Both the position numbers and the translations under genes were made by a program. Of a stretch of DNA of 59,887 nucleotides, positions 48,701 through 56,146 are shown in pieces. Below the pieces are notes generated by a model. That model was not told the origin of the DNA. It ran no database searches and saw only the letters and a list, made by a program, of their open reading frames with translations. The stretch covers positions 1 through 59,887 of IMG/VR virus record IMGVR_UViG_3300042324_000823. The stretch is one strand, 5' to 3'. The number at the start of each line of letters is the position of its first letter. The stretch's first letter is position 1. This stretch comes from a virus.

Positions 48701-49994
48701 TGCGGGTGGTTCTGCTGGAATTGCAGTAATGTTAAATCCAACAACAAATGTAGGATATTATTTTGAGATAGCAGCACTTGGACTAGGTAATTTGTCAGAA
48801 ACAGATAGACAAAGCGTTAGTAATGTTTTTTTCTACAAAATAAAATCTGATAATAGTAAGGCAATTCCTGTTGGCCTTTGGGATGGTCTTGCTACAATTA
48901 CTGTTGATGATGGAAGATTTACTGGGCAGTCAAGAGTTTTTGCTGAGGAAAATCCAACGGTATATGATTTAGCAGTAGAATATGAAGACATAGGAAAGAC
49001 AAGAAGATTCTACTTATACATTAACGGCAAACTAATAAAAACAGTAGATGATAATGATCCACTTCCTATATATTCTAACATAGCATTATTTACAAGAGGA
49101 TCTTCAAGAGCAATGTTTGAAAATGTTTATGCACTATGCAATAACTATTCTCAAAACACATCATTTTCTTTGGGCGCACCAGTAAATTCTGTATTCGGAG
49201 ATTCTGAAATTGACGCTAATGAGTCTTTTAGAAAGTATGCCATTAGTGGTTTAATACAAAATACATATCTTTCTGGAATTGGTTCGTCAGAACCTCCAAA
49301 GTATGACATATATTTTGAAGAGTTTGGCAGCATTATGAGAGAAGCAGCAGTGTTTAATTTTAAATATGATAAGGCTTATCCAGCATTAACTGCAAAAATT
49401 TCTCCAACATTTAATAAAATAAAGGGGTATGTCGTTTCTGGTTTTAGAGCAGGATCATACGGTGCTGAGTTTATGATATTTAATGCAACAGACACTGCGC
49501 TTAGTCTAGACGAAACAAGTGGGAACTATTTAAGAATTCAGGGAATTACTTTTACACAGGAGTCAGATAACAACCTAACAGTTGATGAATATTTTAATAA
49601 GAATACTCTTGAATCAAGCCCACAGTTTGTTGCAGATAAATTAATTTCAAATCCTTTTAAATTTAAACAAGATTATCAAGATATAAAATTAAGTAGAATG
49701 ACTTACGGGAAAAAAGATTTTTCACTAACTACTCCATATATTCAATCACAAGATGAAGCCTCAAACTTAATGAAGTGGATGGTTGAAAAAACATCAAAGC
49801 CAAGAAAGTCTATCGGAGTTAAAATATTTGCAATACCTACAATTCAACTTGGTGACATAGTAAGTTTAGACTATCAAGAAAATGGAATAAGTATGGCATC
49901 AAATGCATTGAGCAGATTTGTTGTATATAATATTGATTTTTCAAGAGGTCCAAGTGGTCCAGACATGACAGTATTTTTAAGTGAGGTTTTATAA
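45702..49994 (+). CDS. Large baseplate/tail-tip protein with LamG-like domain
   Basis: 1430 residues. Opens with a tail-hub-like region (NKSIITAEWNMNIPTNIKHI, QFKFYEVIVDVAGWDYWVPI). Residues about 540-700 contain SVSSAVSLLLDHIGFSNYTF and QILQDLAVSTQTAMFFDEYN, typical of phage tail-hub/baseplate proteins. A LamG-type sandwich is at about 940-1150 (HFGTRLRIIGKIES, YYFEIAALGLGN, LYINGKLIKTVDDND). Probably the tail-tip hub that carries surface-binding fibres. Position after the distal tail protein supports this. Confidence 0.7.
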   Translation: MFEDKELQTFLETSPTVRNKSIITAEWNMNIPTNIKHIGNYRYRPTESSSLYASLPTSFDINDAGNFYTGATDADVLVDGTFDNDDIPTTFLTKKEKLKTLYSLEECFNQFRPRSGINKAVFFENGKLHHPNLVMADRPRYYMPDKNDKFKYWTSYRTESGQEYGIASKVRGSQNSIEDACPFVVYKEKIPANRVVVKMQTHTGTENLGPFSSPTGAFSDPFFGELNQKVPTRWKIQFLKDSNWQDVISFNPAIRRADGSSVIKSDGYVEIAYGLIVPDEWKANFVFAEVYSSISLLPEQSVVGYAYLIKENENDIGKFYIWNGTDYTIITPKYGWYIQDETVDRLTNFVVDATSPNVFTKSLDGKEQYREFEYISGIRIVVDSMNVKDSTFDLIEISPRLVLNVSDKTLDYSINKSASDLGLSGLPVGQLIASNGNINIFDYDQAFNENNQSSIIAKYINRHVQFKFYEVIVDVAGWDYWVPIKTLYADSFPKQDLMNKTVSLSLRDMYWYLESITAPQILMTEVSVSSAVSLLLDHIGFSNYTFRRVANEKETIIPYFFVGPDNSVAQILQDLAVSTQTAMFFDEYNNFVMMSKDYIMPTKEQRPTTFELRGTNDLFQDNEIKNKTLANAKLANVISVSSQTNNVYNDGVINYTTRHIQRSIGSLRQASLLDDERFYTYKPALLWEVSGTENTKSINNEVNKQSAYVLSAIPLNSNLLADVPIVKNNIVINNTFSLGEAAYWITRYNGYFYSQGEIIKYDAVQYNVTGFGNVWITSTEDYQNYFSKLPFNGKIYPTGLVRIYSEPKYFEQSGVIRLQNGEVQKHGRGQFGTTVVAHNAGIADYWKSDDNVKGCYMSSEYLFQKDLTLPATTVALSGKLTDSGISSDALARTSSRSGIIKNFLSTSVVGEITTNTQQVPGSVQSSALSLTGPNFATKEKPRNFISYVHKSLEGKKYKHFGTRLRIIGKIESNEDRGQTTNGSSTYYVVNGSTPDKNINVAGGSAGIAVMLNPTTNVGYYFEIAALGLGNLSETDRQSVSNVFFYKIKSDNSKAIPVGLWDGLATITVDDGRFTGQSRVFAEENPTVYDLAVEYEDIGKTRRFYLYINGKLIKTVDDNDPLPIYSNIALFTRGSSRAMFENVYALCNNYSQNTSFSLGAPVNSVFGDSEIDANESFRKYAISGLIQNTYLSGIGSSEPPKYDIYFEEFGSIMREAAVFNFKYDKAYPALTAKISPTFNKIKGYVVSGFRAGSYGAEFMIFNATDTALSLDETSGNYLRIQGITFTQESDNNLTVDEYFNKNTLESSPQFVADKLISNPFKFKQDYQDIKLSRMTYGKKDFSLTTPYIQSQDEASNLMKWMVEKTSKPRKSIGVKIFAIPTIQLGDIVSLDYQENGISMASNALSRFVVYNIDFSRGPSGPDMTVFLSEVL

Positions 49995-50512
49995 TGACAA
50001 CAAGCGCAACAGCAAATCTTCCATATCCAGAAAGCGCATCTCAAGATAACTCAGTAAAAATTGCTACTCCAGATTTAATTCTTTTAAATGATGAGGCCAT
50101 GTCTATTGAAATAATGACAGACCTTATATTTGAGGATATTGGAGGATATGAACTTGCCACTATATCTAGGCATGACCTGGTAAATGGGCAAAAGGTTATT
50201 TATACCCCGATTAAAAATTTGACAGATTTATATCTACAATACAATCCAAATAATGTTTTAAGACTCCAGGCATCTGATTCGTATCTTAAGTCTTTATCTT
50301 TATCCATATTTGACCATCTGCCAGTTTGTGGTACAGGATATGATATGGTGGATGGAGTTAAAGTGCCAAACTGTAAGTCAGTCTACATAGATCCGATAAG
50401 CGGAGACCTAGTTATTAACTTAGTTAATGTCAAAGAGGGCGAGCAAGCAGAAATTAATATATTGAACAGTGGAAGTATTTTTGATGATACAATACATAGT
50501 GGGAGTAATTAA
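49994..50512 (+). CDS. Putative baseplate protein
   Basis: 172 residues, TAATG-coupled to the tail-tip gene before it. NDEAMSIEIMTDLIFEDIGG and VIYTPIKNLTDLYLQYNPNN near the middle suggest a beta-rich fold; VINLVNVKEGEQAEINILNS at the end. No known family or catalytic residues. It is conserved in position with the following fibre-base proteins, so a small baseplate subunit is the likeliest role. Confidence 0.55.
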   Translation: MTTSATANLPYPESASQDNSVKIATPDLILLNDEAMSIEIMTDLIFEDIGGYELATISRHDLVNGQKVIYTPIKNLTDLYLQYNPNNVLRLQASDSYLKSLSLSIFDHLPVCGTGYDMVDGVKVPNCKSVYIDPISGDLVINLVNVKEGEQAEINILNSGSIFDDTIHSGSN

Positions 50513-51666
50513 TGATAACTAATATAGGTAAAAATCTTTTAGCCAAGTATCTTGTGGGTCAGACACAATCATATGCCTCACACATTGCTGTGGGCTGTGG
50601 GCCTAGCCCAGTGGCTTCTGATGGGGGTGTTTTTGGAGACTATGCACTAAAAAATTCCTTAGATTTTGAGATGTTTCGTGTTCCTATTATTTCTAGAGGA
50701 TTCGTAAATGAGGGCGGGATAGATAAGGTAGTATTAACAGCAGAGTTGCCAACAGAAGAAAGATATGAGATTACTGAGGTTGGAATATTCTCTGCTGCGT
50801 CAAACCCAATTGCTGGATCTTTTGATAGCCGAACAATTTATTCTTTTGCAGATACTGACAATTGGCTATACCAACCTTTTGGTTCTGCTGCAATCGATAT
50901 AGAACCAAAATATGAACCACTTGATGGAGACGATAACAACGGAATTATAAATCAAACCCTTAATGTTTTTGCAACAAATGCAGACAATAGAATATTTACT
51001 CAATCAGATAGAGTAACAAGAAATGAAAGATGCAGATTTTTAAATAATATTATTGCTATAGTTGGAAATGATTCAACCCTTACAAGTAACCAGTTAGGTA
51101 AAATTGTAGTTGGCACTGGATCTAAATACATAAGGCTAAACAATACAGCAGTAGATCTTACAAAAAATAGTCCATTAGATGAACTAAGATTAGCATTTTC
51201 TGTTGTCAACAAGGTTGCTAACTCAAATACAGTGCCAGACAATGTTAAAATCTTATTGGAATTTTCTTATACTGGCCTAAACTCTTCACAAGAGTATGCA
51301 AGGTTTGAGGTAGATATTGATGATATAGGATACTCTGCTGGAACAGCAGCAAAAGAAACAAATTTTGCTTTAAACAGATATGTTGTTGCTACAAAAGCAC
51401 TTAAAGATTTAAACAAAACAGATAACTTTGACTGGAGAGAAGTTACTGTAGCAAAAATTTATGCTTGCGTAACAGAGGCTGGATTGCCTTCTGACTTATT
51501 TTATGTTTGTTTAGATGGGCTAAGACTTGAAAATATTACTTCTACAAATTCTTTGTATGGACTTACTGGATACTCTGTAATTAAAAGTGTAGGTGCAAAA
51601 CCAATTATAAAATCAGCAAACACAACAAACTATATTGAGTTTAGATTTGCCTTGGATGTTGGATAA
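50512..51666 (+). CDS. Putative tail-fibre base / baseplate protein
   Basis: 384 residues. The start MITNIGKNLLAKYLVGQTQS followed by ASHIAVGCGPSP resembles the N-terminus of phage collar-fibre or baseplate wedge proteins. The second half is a beta-sandwich (LRLAFSVVNKVANSN, ARFEVDIDDIGYSAG, LFYVCLDGLRLENI) similar to a LamG fold. Coupled by TAATG on both sides. Family uncertain. Confidence 0.55.
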   Translation: MITNIGKNLLAKYLVGQTQSYASHIAVGCGPSPVASDGGVFGDYALKNSLDFEMFRVPIISRGFVNEGGIDKVVLTAELPTEERYEITEVGIFSAASNPIAGSFDSRTIYSFADTDNWLYQPFGSAAIDIEPKYEPLDGDDNNGIINQTLNVFATNADNRIFTQSDRVTRNERCRFLNNIIAIVGNDSTLTSNQLGKIVVGTGSKYIRLNNTAVDLTKNSPLDELRLAFSVVNKVANSNTVPDNVKILLEFSYTGLNSSQEYARFEVDIDDIGYSAGTAAKETNFALNRYVVATKALKDLNKTDNFDWREVTVAKIYACVTEAGLPSDLFYVCLDGLRLENITSTNSLYGLTGYSVIKSVGAKPIIKSANTTNYIEFRFALDVG

Positions 51667-52094
51667 TGGCAGACAAAGGAATAAAAAATGTTATTATTAA
51701 AAAAGATTTACTTGGAAAAGTAACATCGTCTAATTCAAGAGTTTTAAGATTTAGATTAATAGCAGAAGATAAAAACAGAAAGTCAGCATATTCAAAAATA
51801 TTTATTCTTGGTTCTGAGGCTGTTGTTACTGGTCCAGGAGATCTTAATATTATTGGTAATACAATTTTTCTAAATTGGGCAGTAGGAGAAGTTTCAATAC
51901 AAATAACCTATGATATCTTTGTAGGGTTTGATGGAGCAACTCCGTCTTATCTAGGAACATCTGGATCACAAAACTATTCATTTTTAAAAACAGGAACACA
52001 GTCAGTAAGGGCTATAGTTCAAATATCATCTATTAATCCAGCACTTACAGAAAACTTAGAAGTCTATGACTCTGGAATCGTAAGTCTGGTATAA
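51666..52094 (+). CDS. Small tail-tip protein with Ig-like pattern
   Basis: 142 residues. RVLRFRLIAEDKNRKSAYSK, then FLNWAVGEVSIQITYDIFVG and GSQNYSFLKTGTQSVRAIVQ follow the strand order of an FN3/Ig-like domain of the kind used as spacers in phage baseplates. No catalytic motif. Coupled upstream by TAATG; the next gene has its own promoter. Confidence 0.55.
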   Translation: MADKGIKNVIIKKDLLGKVTSSNSRVLRFRLIAEDKNRKSAYSKIFILGSEAVVTGPGDLNIIGNTIFLNWAVGEVSIQITYDIFVGFDGATPSYLGTSGSQNYSFLKTGTQSVRAIVQISSINPALTENLEVYDSGIVSLV

Positions 52095-52095
52095 T
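52087..52095 (+). promoter_or_regulatory. Extended -10 promoter, leaderless
   Basis: TGG-TATAAT overlaps the preceding stop codon and ends 6 nt before the ATG at 52102. Confidence 0.7.
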
Positions 52096-52101
52096 TATAG
52101 T

Positions 52102-52545
52102 ATGGCAATATTACCCGTACCAGAGCGAGGTCAACCACTAGATGTAACATATATCTATCAGATTGTTAAGGCTATTAATGATCTTTCTGTTCAGGTATCA
52201 CCATCAGCATATAAATATGTAACCATAGACACGCCTAACGCTGGAAAACAAAGCGTAAAAGCATCTGAGGCAAGAATCATTGGTGGGTATGTTCAAGTTA
52301 CAACAAGCACAACACAGACTGCTGGATCTTCTCAGCCATTTTCTTATGATTTTTCAAGCGAGTTTAAGTTTGCACCAGTTGTAACAGCAACACCAGTTAA
52401 CGTTGGAAATACTGATGCTGGTAAAGATGTTACAGTTACATTAAAAAGTGTCTCAACTTCTAAAGTTGAGGGCACAGTTAAATTTAATGCTGGAGGCGAC
52501 ACAAGTATTGGTATTAATCTAATAATTATTGGAATACCAAATTAA
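52102..52545 (+). CDS. Putative fibre/receptor-binding protein
   Basis: 147 residues. MAILPVPERGQPLDVTYIYQ is a short helical anchor. The C-terminal ~85 residues (FKFAPVVTATPVNVG, VTVTLKSVSTSKVEGTVKF, INLIIIGIPN) match the pattern of an H-type-lectin-like tip domain, in which F..AP.V..T and a terminal hydrophobic strand are diagnostic. It may be a small receptor-binding protein. It is made from its own leaderless promoter at the end of the tail module. Confidence 0.6.
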   Translation: MAILPVPERGQPLDVTYIYQIVKAINDLSVQVSPSAYKYVTIDTPNAGKQSVKASEARIIGGYVQVTTSTTQTAGSSQPFSYDFSSEFKFAPVVTATPVNVGNTDAGKDVTVTLKSVSTSKVEGTVKFNAGGDTSIGINLIIIGIPN

Positions 52546-52736
52546 TGATGTCATGCAAAAAATGTAAGGGAAGAATGTTCATAGATAGGCAATATACTGA
52601 GATTAACCATCTAGAAGTATATTGTATGACTTGCGGAGTAAGAGTATTTTTTCATCCACCTAGCCACACTTTGGAGGGACAATGGTTACTAAAAAGGGAA
52701 CTATTGAGAGCGAAAAGTACAATGAGTCACCTGTAA
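52545..52736 (+). CDS. Small zinc-ribbon protein
   Basis: 63 residues. CKKC at the N-terminus and CMTC about 24 residues later form a C4 zinc ribbon. TAATG joins it to the preceding gene; ATG at 52548 is an alternative start with the same frame. The end overlaps the next gene by 55 bp in another frame. Similar ribbon proteins in phages are small regulators or adaptors; the role is unknown. Confidence 0.6.
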   Translation: MMSCKKCKGRMFIDRQYTEINHLEVYCMTCGVRVFFHPPSHTLEGQWLLKRELLRAKSTMSHL

Positions 52737-53224
52737 TACCAGGTAACAAAAAAGTTTGGTTTCTTAATGGAGACCTAGTTAGAATACATCACTACAATCA
52801 CTCTAATGGAATAATGTCTGTTTATAATATAAACAAAGATCAAATTGAAAGTTGTTTAATTAATGATTTTAGAAATAAAAGAGAGCGAGCATACACGGTA
52901 GGTCAGACTGCTGATTTAGTTAATCGTCATAAAAAATATATGCCATCACTAATGAAACGAGGAGTCATTCCATTTCCAACGGGATCTCAAAAAGGTGGAG
53001 CAAGAGGGTTTCAGGTAAGATCATATTATTCAGAATCGCAAGTAAAAGAGATACGTGATATACTTGCTTCATATCATATTGGTCGACCAAGAAAAGATAA
53101 ATTAATTACTAATGATATTACGCCTAGCAAACAAGAGTTGACACGAAGAATGGGCGATGGTATACTTACTTATAGGAAAACTGAAGATGGACGATTTATT
53201 CCAGTATGGAATGAGTCTATATAA
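52682..53224 (+). CDS. DNA-binding protein with MerR/excisionase-like helix-turn-helix
   Basis: 180 residues, start supported by TTGGAGGGACA 4-11 nt upstream. Residues about 69-120 (AYTVGQTADLVNRHKKYMPS, then GARGFQVRSYYSESQVKEI) follow a MerR-type wing-helix pattern: helix, helix, then an 'R-x-Y-x4-V' step. The C-terminal 44 residues (RKDKLITND to VWNESI) recur as a separate copy beyond the sulfotransferase gene. Likely a phage transcription or DNA-binding regulator; not enough to say of what. Confidence 0.65.
   Translation: MVTKKGTIESEKYNESPVIPGNKKVWFLNGDLVRIHHYNHSNGIMSVYNINKDQIESCLINDFRNKRERAYTVGQTADLVNRHKKYMPSLMKRGVIPFPTGSQKGGARGFQVRSYYSESQVKEIRDILASYHIGRPRKDKLITNDITPSKQELTRRMGDGILTYRKTEDGRFIPVWNESI
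53090..53224 (+). repeat. 135-bp direct repeat, left copy (3' end of the DNA-binding gene)
   Basis: Aligns without gaps to 53902-54036. Over the 44 codons before the stop, 36 residues are identical, starting RKDKLITN and ending RFIPVWNESI. It brackets the sulfotransferase gene together with the right copy. Confidence 0.9.
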
Positions 53225-53243
53225 TTTAGAAATGGGTGTGGTA

Positions 53244-53273
53244 ATGAAAAACGAAACTGGACGCATTAAATGA
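53244..53273 (+). CDS. 9-codon remnant start of the gene now at 54050
   Basis: Encodes MKNETGRIK. Compared with the start of the gene at 54050 (MENEETKV), the opening bases and the distance from the repeat's stop codon agree, so this seems to be a cut-off copy of that gene's start. Its TGA overlaps the sulfotransferase ATG (ATGA), so it can also couple translation. It is short, so the match could partly be chance. Confidence 0.5.
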   Translation: MKNETGRIK

Positions 53274-53902
53274 TATATTCAAAAAAATATAATTTTTTAT
53301 ATTTAAAAAACAAAAAAGTTGGAGGGTCTTCAACTGAAATTTGTTTATCTCAAATAATGGATAAAGATGCTGCTGTAACACCAGTATATCCAATAGATGA
53401 AAGACATAGTCCAAGAAATCATGAAAAATTTTTTAATCATATCCCATATTCAGAATTAGAAGCACTAATTGAAAATTTATCTGAAGTAGATTCATGCGTT
53501 GTAGTCAGAAATCCATACGATACAGTCTTATCAGATTTCTTTTTGCAGATAGAGTATACAGGTAATATGCAAAACTATTTATATGGAGATAGACCTGACT
53601 TTGTAAATAAATATTTTGAAAACACTTTAAGAAAAGATTGGCGTGGGTGGTTAAAAAGCACAAAAGATTTATACTCAAAGGATGGCACTATTCAGGTTAA
53701 AAATGTTATTAAATATGAAGATGGCATTGAGCCAGGTATTAATCAAATTTTAGAGCCCAAAGGATTGCATTTAGATTTAAATGTATATCAAAAAAATCAT
53801 AGGCCAAAAGAAATAACTCCAAAAGATGTGTTTTCAGAAAAGCAGATGCAAGATATTGCACATGAGTGGGCCTGGGAATTTGATACATTTAAGTACAATT
53901 AA
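53270..53902 (+). CDS. Sulfotransferase-like protein, second copy
   Basis: 210 residues. The PAPS loop is FLYLKNKKVGGSSTE (residues 9-23, K-x-GGSS) and the 3'-phosphate motif is VVVRNPYDTVLSDFF (R80, S88), a better match than the sulfotransferase at 12333. EHR-like end regions are seen at the C-terminus (IAHEWAWEFDTFKYN). It is not in the modification island: it lies as an isolated gene between two copies of the 3' end of a DNA-binding gene. Its stop codon overlaps the first base of the right repeat. It uses A/T-rich codons more than its neighbours. Likely a recently inserted cargo gene. Confidence 0.8.
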   Translation: MIYSKKYNFLYLKNKKVGGSSTEICLSQIMDKDAAVTPVYPIDERHSPRNHEKFFNHIPYSELEALIENLSEVDSCVVVRNPYDTVLSDFFLQIEYTGNMQNYLYGDRPDFVNKYFENTLRKDWRGWLKSTKDLYSKDGTIQVKNVIKYEDGIEPGINQILEPKGLHLDLNVYQKNHRPKEITPKDVFSEKQMQDIAHEWAWEFDTFKYN

Positions 53903-54036
53903 GAAAAGACAAATTAATAACAAATAACATGACTCCTACAAGCCAAGAGTTGACAAGGCGCATAGGAGACGGTATACTTACATATACGAGAACTAAAGAT
54001 GGACGATTTATTCCAGTGTGGAATGAATCTATTTAA
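53902..54036 (+). repeat. 135-bp direct repeat, right copy
   Basis: Ungapped homologue of 53090-53224. Its distance from the left copy is 812 bp, filled by the remnant start and the sulfotransferase gene. It also carries the truncated reading frame listed separately. Confidence 0.9.
53929..54036 (+). pseudogene. Detached C-terminal fragment of the DNA-binding gene
   Basis: A 35-codon frame, ATG (TPTSQELTRR...) to the stop, with the C-terminal part of the protein ending at 53224. The frame continues upstream through RKDKLITNN without a start or HTH domain, so this is a severed end, not an intact gene. No ribosome site precedes its ATG. Confidence 0.75.
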
Positions 54037-54049
54037 CGAAGGGTATAAA

Positions 54050-54259
54050 ATGGAAAACGAAGAGACAAAGGTATCCGTTACACTTGGGTACACACTTAAC
54101 CTTGGCAACTTTCAATCACTAAGACTTGATCTTGGCGTTTCAGATTCTCGCAAGAGTGGAGAGACTGTTGATCAGGCTTTTGAGCGTGTTTACAAGTTTG
54201 TTGAAGATAAACTTACAGACAAAATTAGGGAAGCACAAGAAGAGGCTGCCGAAGCATAA
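54050..54259 (+). CDS. Small acidic protein of the replication region
   Basis: 69 residues. The ATG at 54050 is preferred over 53999 because GAAGGG precedes it and the upstream frame runs through the repeat. VSVTLGYTLNLGNFQSLRLD, then GVSDSRKSGETVDQAFERVY and a charged helix, are a recognisable small family in actinophages near the replication genes, with no assigned function that I know. Its stop overlaps the next start (TAATG). Confidence 0.7.
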   Translation: MENEETKVSVTLGYTLNLGNFQSLRLDLGVSDSRKSGETVDQAFERVYKFVEDKLTDKIREAQEEAAEA

Positions 54260-54567
54260 TGGTAGAACGCAAAGACCGTATGGCTTTGCTTTCAAGATAC
54301 AGTAAGTATCATACCGCAAGGTACGAATCTAAGCCATCCCTTAACTTAAATGTAGAACAGTGGGCCTCCGATGCTCTTGTTGAATCATACACACTACCAG
54401 GGTGTTACGATATACTTGAGTATTACTTTTCAGTTGCAGAGAACCCCTCTTGGAACTACTTTGCATATAACGCAGAAAAAATATTAAAGGCACAAAAAGA
54501 TAATATAAAAGACAGTTTAGAAAGAGCAGAGCGTAGAAGAATGGCAAAGGAGTGGCTAAGTGAATAA
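54259..54567 (+). CDS. Small hypothetical protein before the helicase
   Basis: 102 residues, basic and helical. LNLNVEQWASDALVESYTLPGCYDILEYYF, split here, shows an aromatic-rich middle; the end is a charged helix (SLERAERRRMAKEWLSE). No metal or nucleotide motif. Coupled to its neighbours on both sides (TAATG upstream, 8-bp overlap downstream), so a helicase loader or accessory protein is possible but unproven. Confidence 0.6.
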   Translation: MVERKDRMALLSRYSKYHTARYESKPSLNLNVEQWASDALVESYTLPGCYDILEYYFSVAENPSWNYFAYNAEKILKAQKDNIKDSLERAERRRMAKEWLSE

Positions 54568-55780
54568 TACAGAGTCAAAACTTATTACAGCAGTACTTAA
54601 AGATAAGCAGATGCATGTTCTACTTCAAGCCAATGTTGATAACCTTTTAAGAACCCACGGAGACATTTGGGAGTTTATTCGTTTATATTTTGAGGCTAAT
54701 GCATCCTTGCCTCCAGCAGAATTAGTTACAGAAAAGTTTAGAGACTTTGAACCAGTAGCAAGCGTGGGAGCAACAAAGCACCACCTTGAAGAACTTCAGG
54801 GTGAATATTTAAATGATAGCCTAAAAGATATTCTAAGGTCGGCAGCAACAAATGTTCAAAATAATCAGGGTGTTGTTGCATTAAATGATTTAATTACAAA
54901 GACATCAGAATTAAAAAAGAATACATCTGCAATTCGTGATATCGATGTTACTGATCTTGATTCTGCCGTTGCCTATTTTGAAAATCTAAAAAAGCAACAA
55001 CTTCTTGGTCATGTTGGCATTAAGACTGGACTGCCAGGGTTTGATAACTACCTTCCTTCAGGAATTATGCCTGGCCAACTTGGAGTGTTTTTAGCATATC
55101 CAGGTATTGGAAAATCTTGGTTAGCATTATACTTTGCAGTTCAAGCATGGAAGCAGGGGAAAAGCCCTCTAGTCATTAGTCTTGAAATGTCTGAGACAGA
55201 AGTTCGTAATCGTGTATTTACAATTATGGGTGAAGGTCGTTGGTCTCATAGAAAATTAAGTAATGGCGAAGTTGAGATGGACATGCTAAAAGAATGGCAT
55301 GAAAAAAATCTTAAAGGCAAGCCAGAATTTCACATCATATCAAATGACCAGGGTGGGGAAATTAACCCCTCTGTTCTTCGTGGAAAGATTGATCAATACA
55401 AACCAGACTTTGTAATCGTTGACTACCTTCAGTTAATGGCTCCTAATCAGAAGTCAGATAATGAAACGGTACGAATGAAGAACCTTTCAAGAGAACTTAA
55501 ACTAATGGCTATTGGTGAAGAAGTGCCAATTATTGCTATTTCTTCTGCTACACCAGATGATGTTAATGATCTATCTTCAGTCCCGACACTTGGTCAAACT
55601 GCATGGTCTAGACAGATTGCTTACGATGCAGACTGGGTGCTTGCTCTTGGCCGTGGGACTAATAGCGATATCATTGAATGCGCCTTTAGAAAAAACCGTA
55701 ATGGGTTTATGGGAGATTTCCTAGTTCAATGTGATTTTGACAAGGGATACTATCGATATAAAGATTTTGAAGATAAGTAG
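54560..55780 (+). CDS. DnaB-like replicative helicase
   Basis: 406 residues from a GTG start inside the end of the previous gene. A short helical N-terminal domain (LHVLLQANVDNLLRTHGDIW-like) is followed by the RecA fold: Walker A AYPGIGKSW (about residue 178-186), SLEMSETEVRNRVF, Walker B DFVIVDYLQLMAPN and the H4-like SSATPDDVND loop. Arg-rich strands near the end (AFRKNRNGFMGDF) are DnaB-like. It unwinds the fork and works with the primase encoded two genes downstream. Shorter than bacterial DnaB, which is common in phages. Confidence 0.9.
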   Translation: MNNTESKLITAVLKDKQMHVLLQANVDNLLRTHGDIWEFIRLYFEANASLPPAELVTEKFRDFEPVASVGATKHHLEELQGEYLNDSLKDILRSAATNVQNNQGVVALNDLITKTSELKKNTSAIRDIDVTDLDSAVAYFENLKKQQLLGHVGIKTGLPGFDNYLPSGIMPGQLGVFLAYPGIGKSWLALYFAVQAWKQGKSPLVISLEMSETEVRNRVFTIMGEGRWSHRKLSNGEVEMDMLKEWHEKNLKGKPEFHIISNDQGGEINPSVLRGKIDQYKPDFVIVDYLQLMAPNQKSDNETVRMKNLSRELKLMAIGEEVPIIAISSATPDDVNDLSSVPTLGQTAWSRQIAYDADWVLALGRGTNSDIIECAFRKNRNGFMGDFLVQCDFDKGYYRYKDFEDK

Positions 55781-55781
55781 T

Positions 55782-55787
55782 TATAAT
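55782..55787 (+). promoter_or_regulatory. Weak TATAAT box
   Basis: TATAAT overlapping the helicase stop, 5 nt before the ATG at 55793. It lacks TGn and may be chance. Confidence 0.35.
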
Positions 55788-55792
55788 ATGAT

Positions 55793-56146
55793 ATGTCAGA
55801 AAACATGGAGTCTTTACCACCTACGTTCTATCATCATAAACCTATAAAAAAGTTTTATCTTGATGGAGTAATTCATGACGACTCTATGATTGGTAGACTT
55901 AAAATAGAATATGTAAGATTATTAGTCTCAGAAATGAAACTAAGCGGGTATGTGCCAAGGCTTGACCTTGACCCAGACTTCACTATACGATATAATGATA
56001 AAAAGAACTTTTACGAATTTGAATTATCAATACAGGCAGTTTACGCAGGGAAAAGGAAAAGCGAATGGATAGCAGGAATAGACGGAACGAATCCAATCTT
56101 TATACCGCAGACCAAGTTAAAAGAGTCCTTACAGGATCGGGTATAG
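55793..56146 (+). CDS. Hypothetical protein of the replication module
   Basis: 117 residues. KKFYLDGVIHDDSMIGRLKI, GYVPRLDLDPDFTIRYND and YEFELSIQAVYAGKRKSEWI read as an alpha/beta protein found in actinophage replication modules, without an assigned role that I know. Its last 82 bp are shared in a different frame with the primase gene, which is an unusually long overlap for this genome. Confidence 0.65.
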   Translation: MSENMESLPPTFYHHKPIKKFYLDGVIHDDSMIGRLKIEYVRLLVSEMKLSGYVPRLDLDPDFTIRYNDKKNFYEFELSIQAVYAGKRKSEWIAGIDGTNPIFIPQTKLKESLQDRV

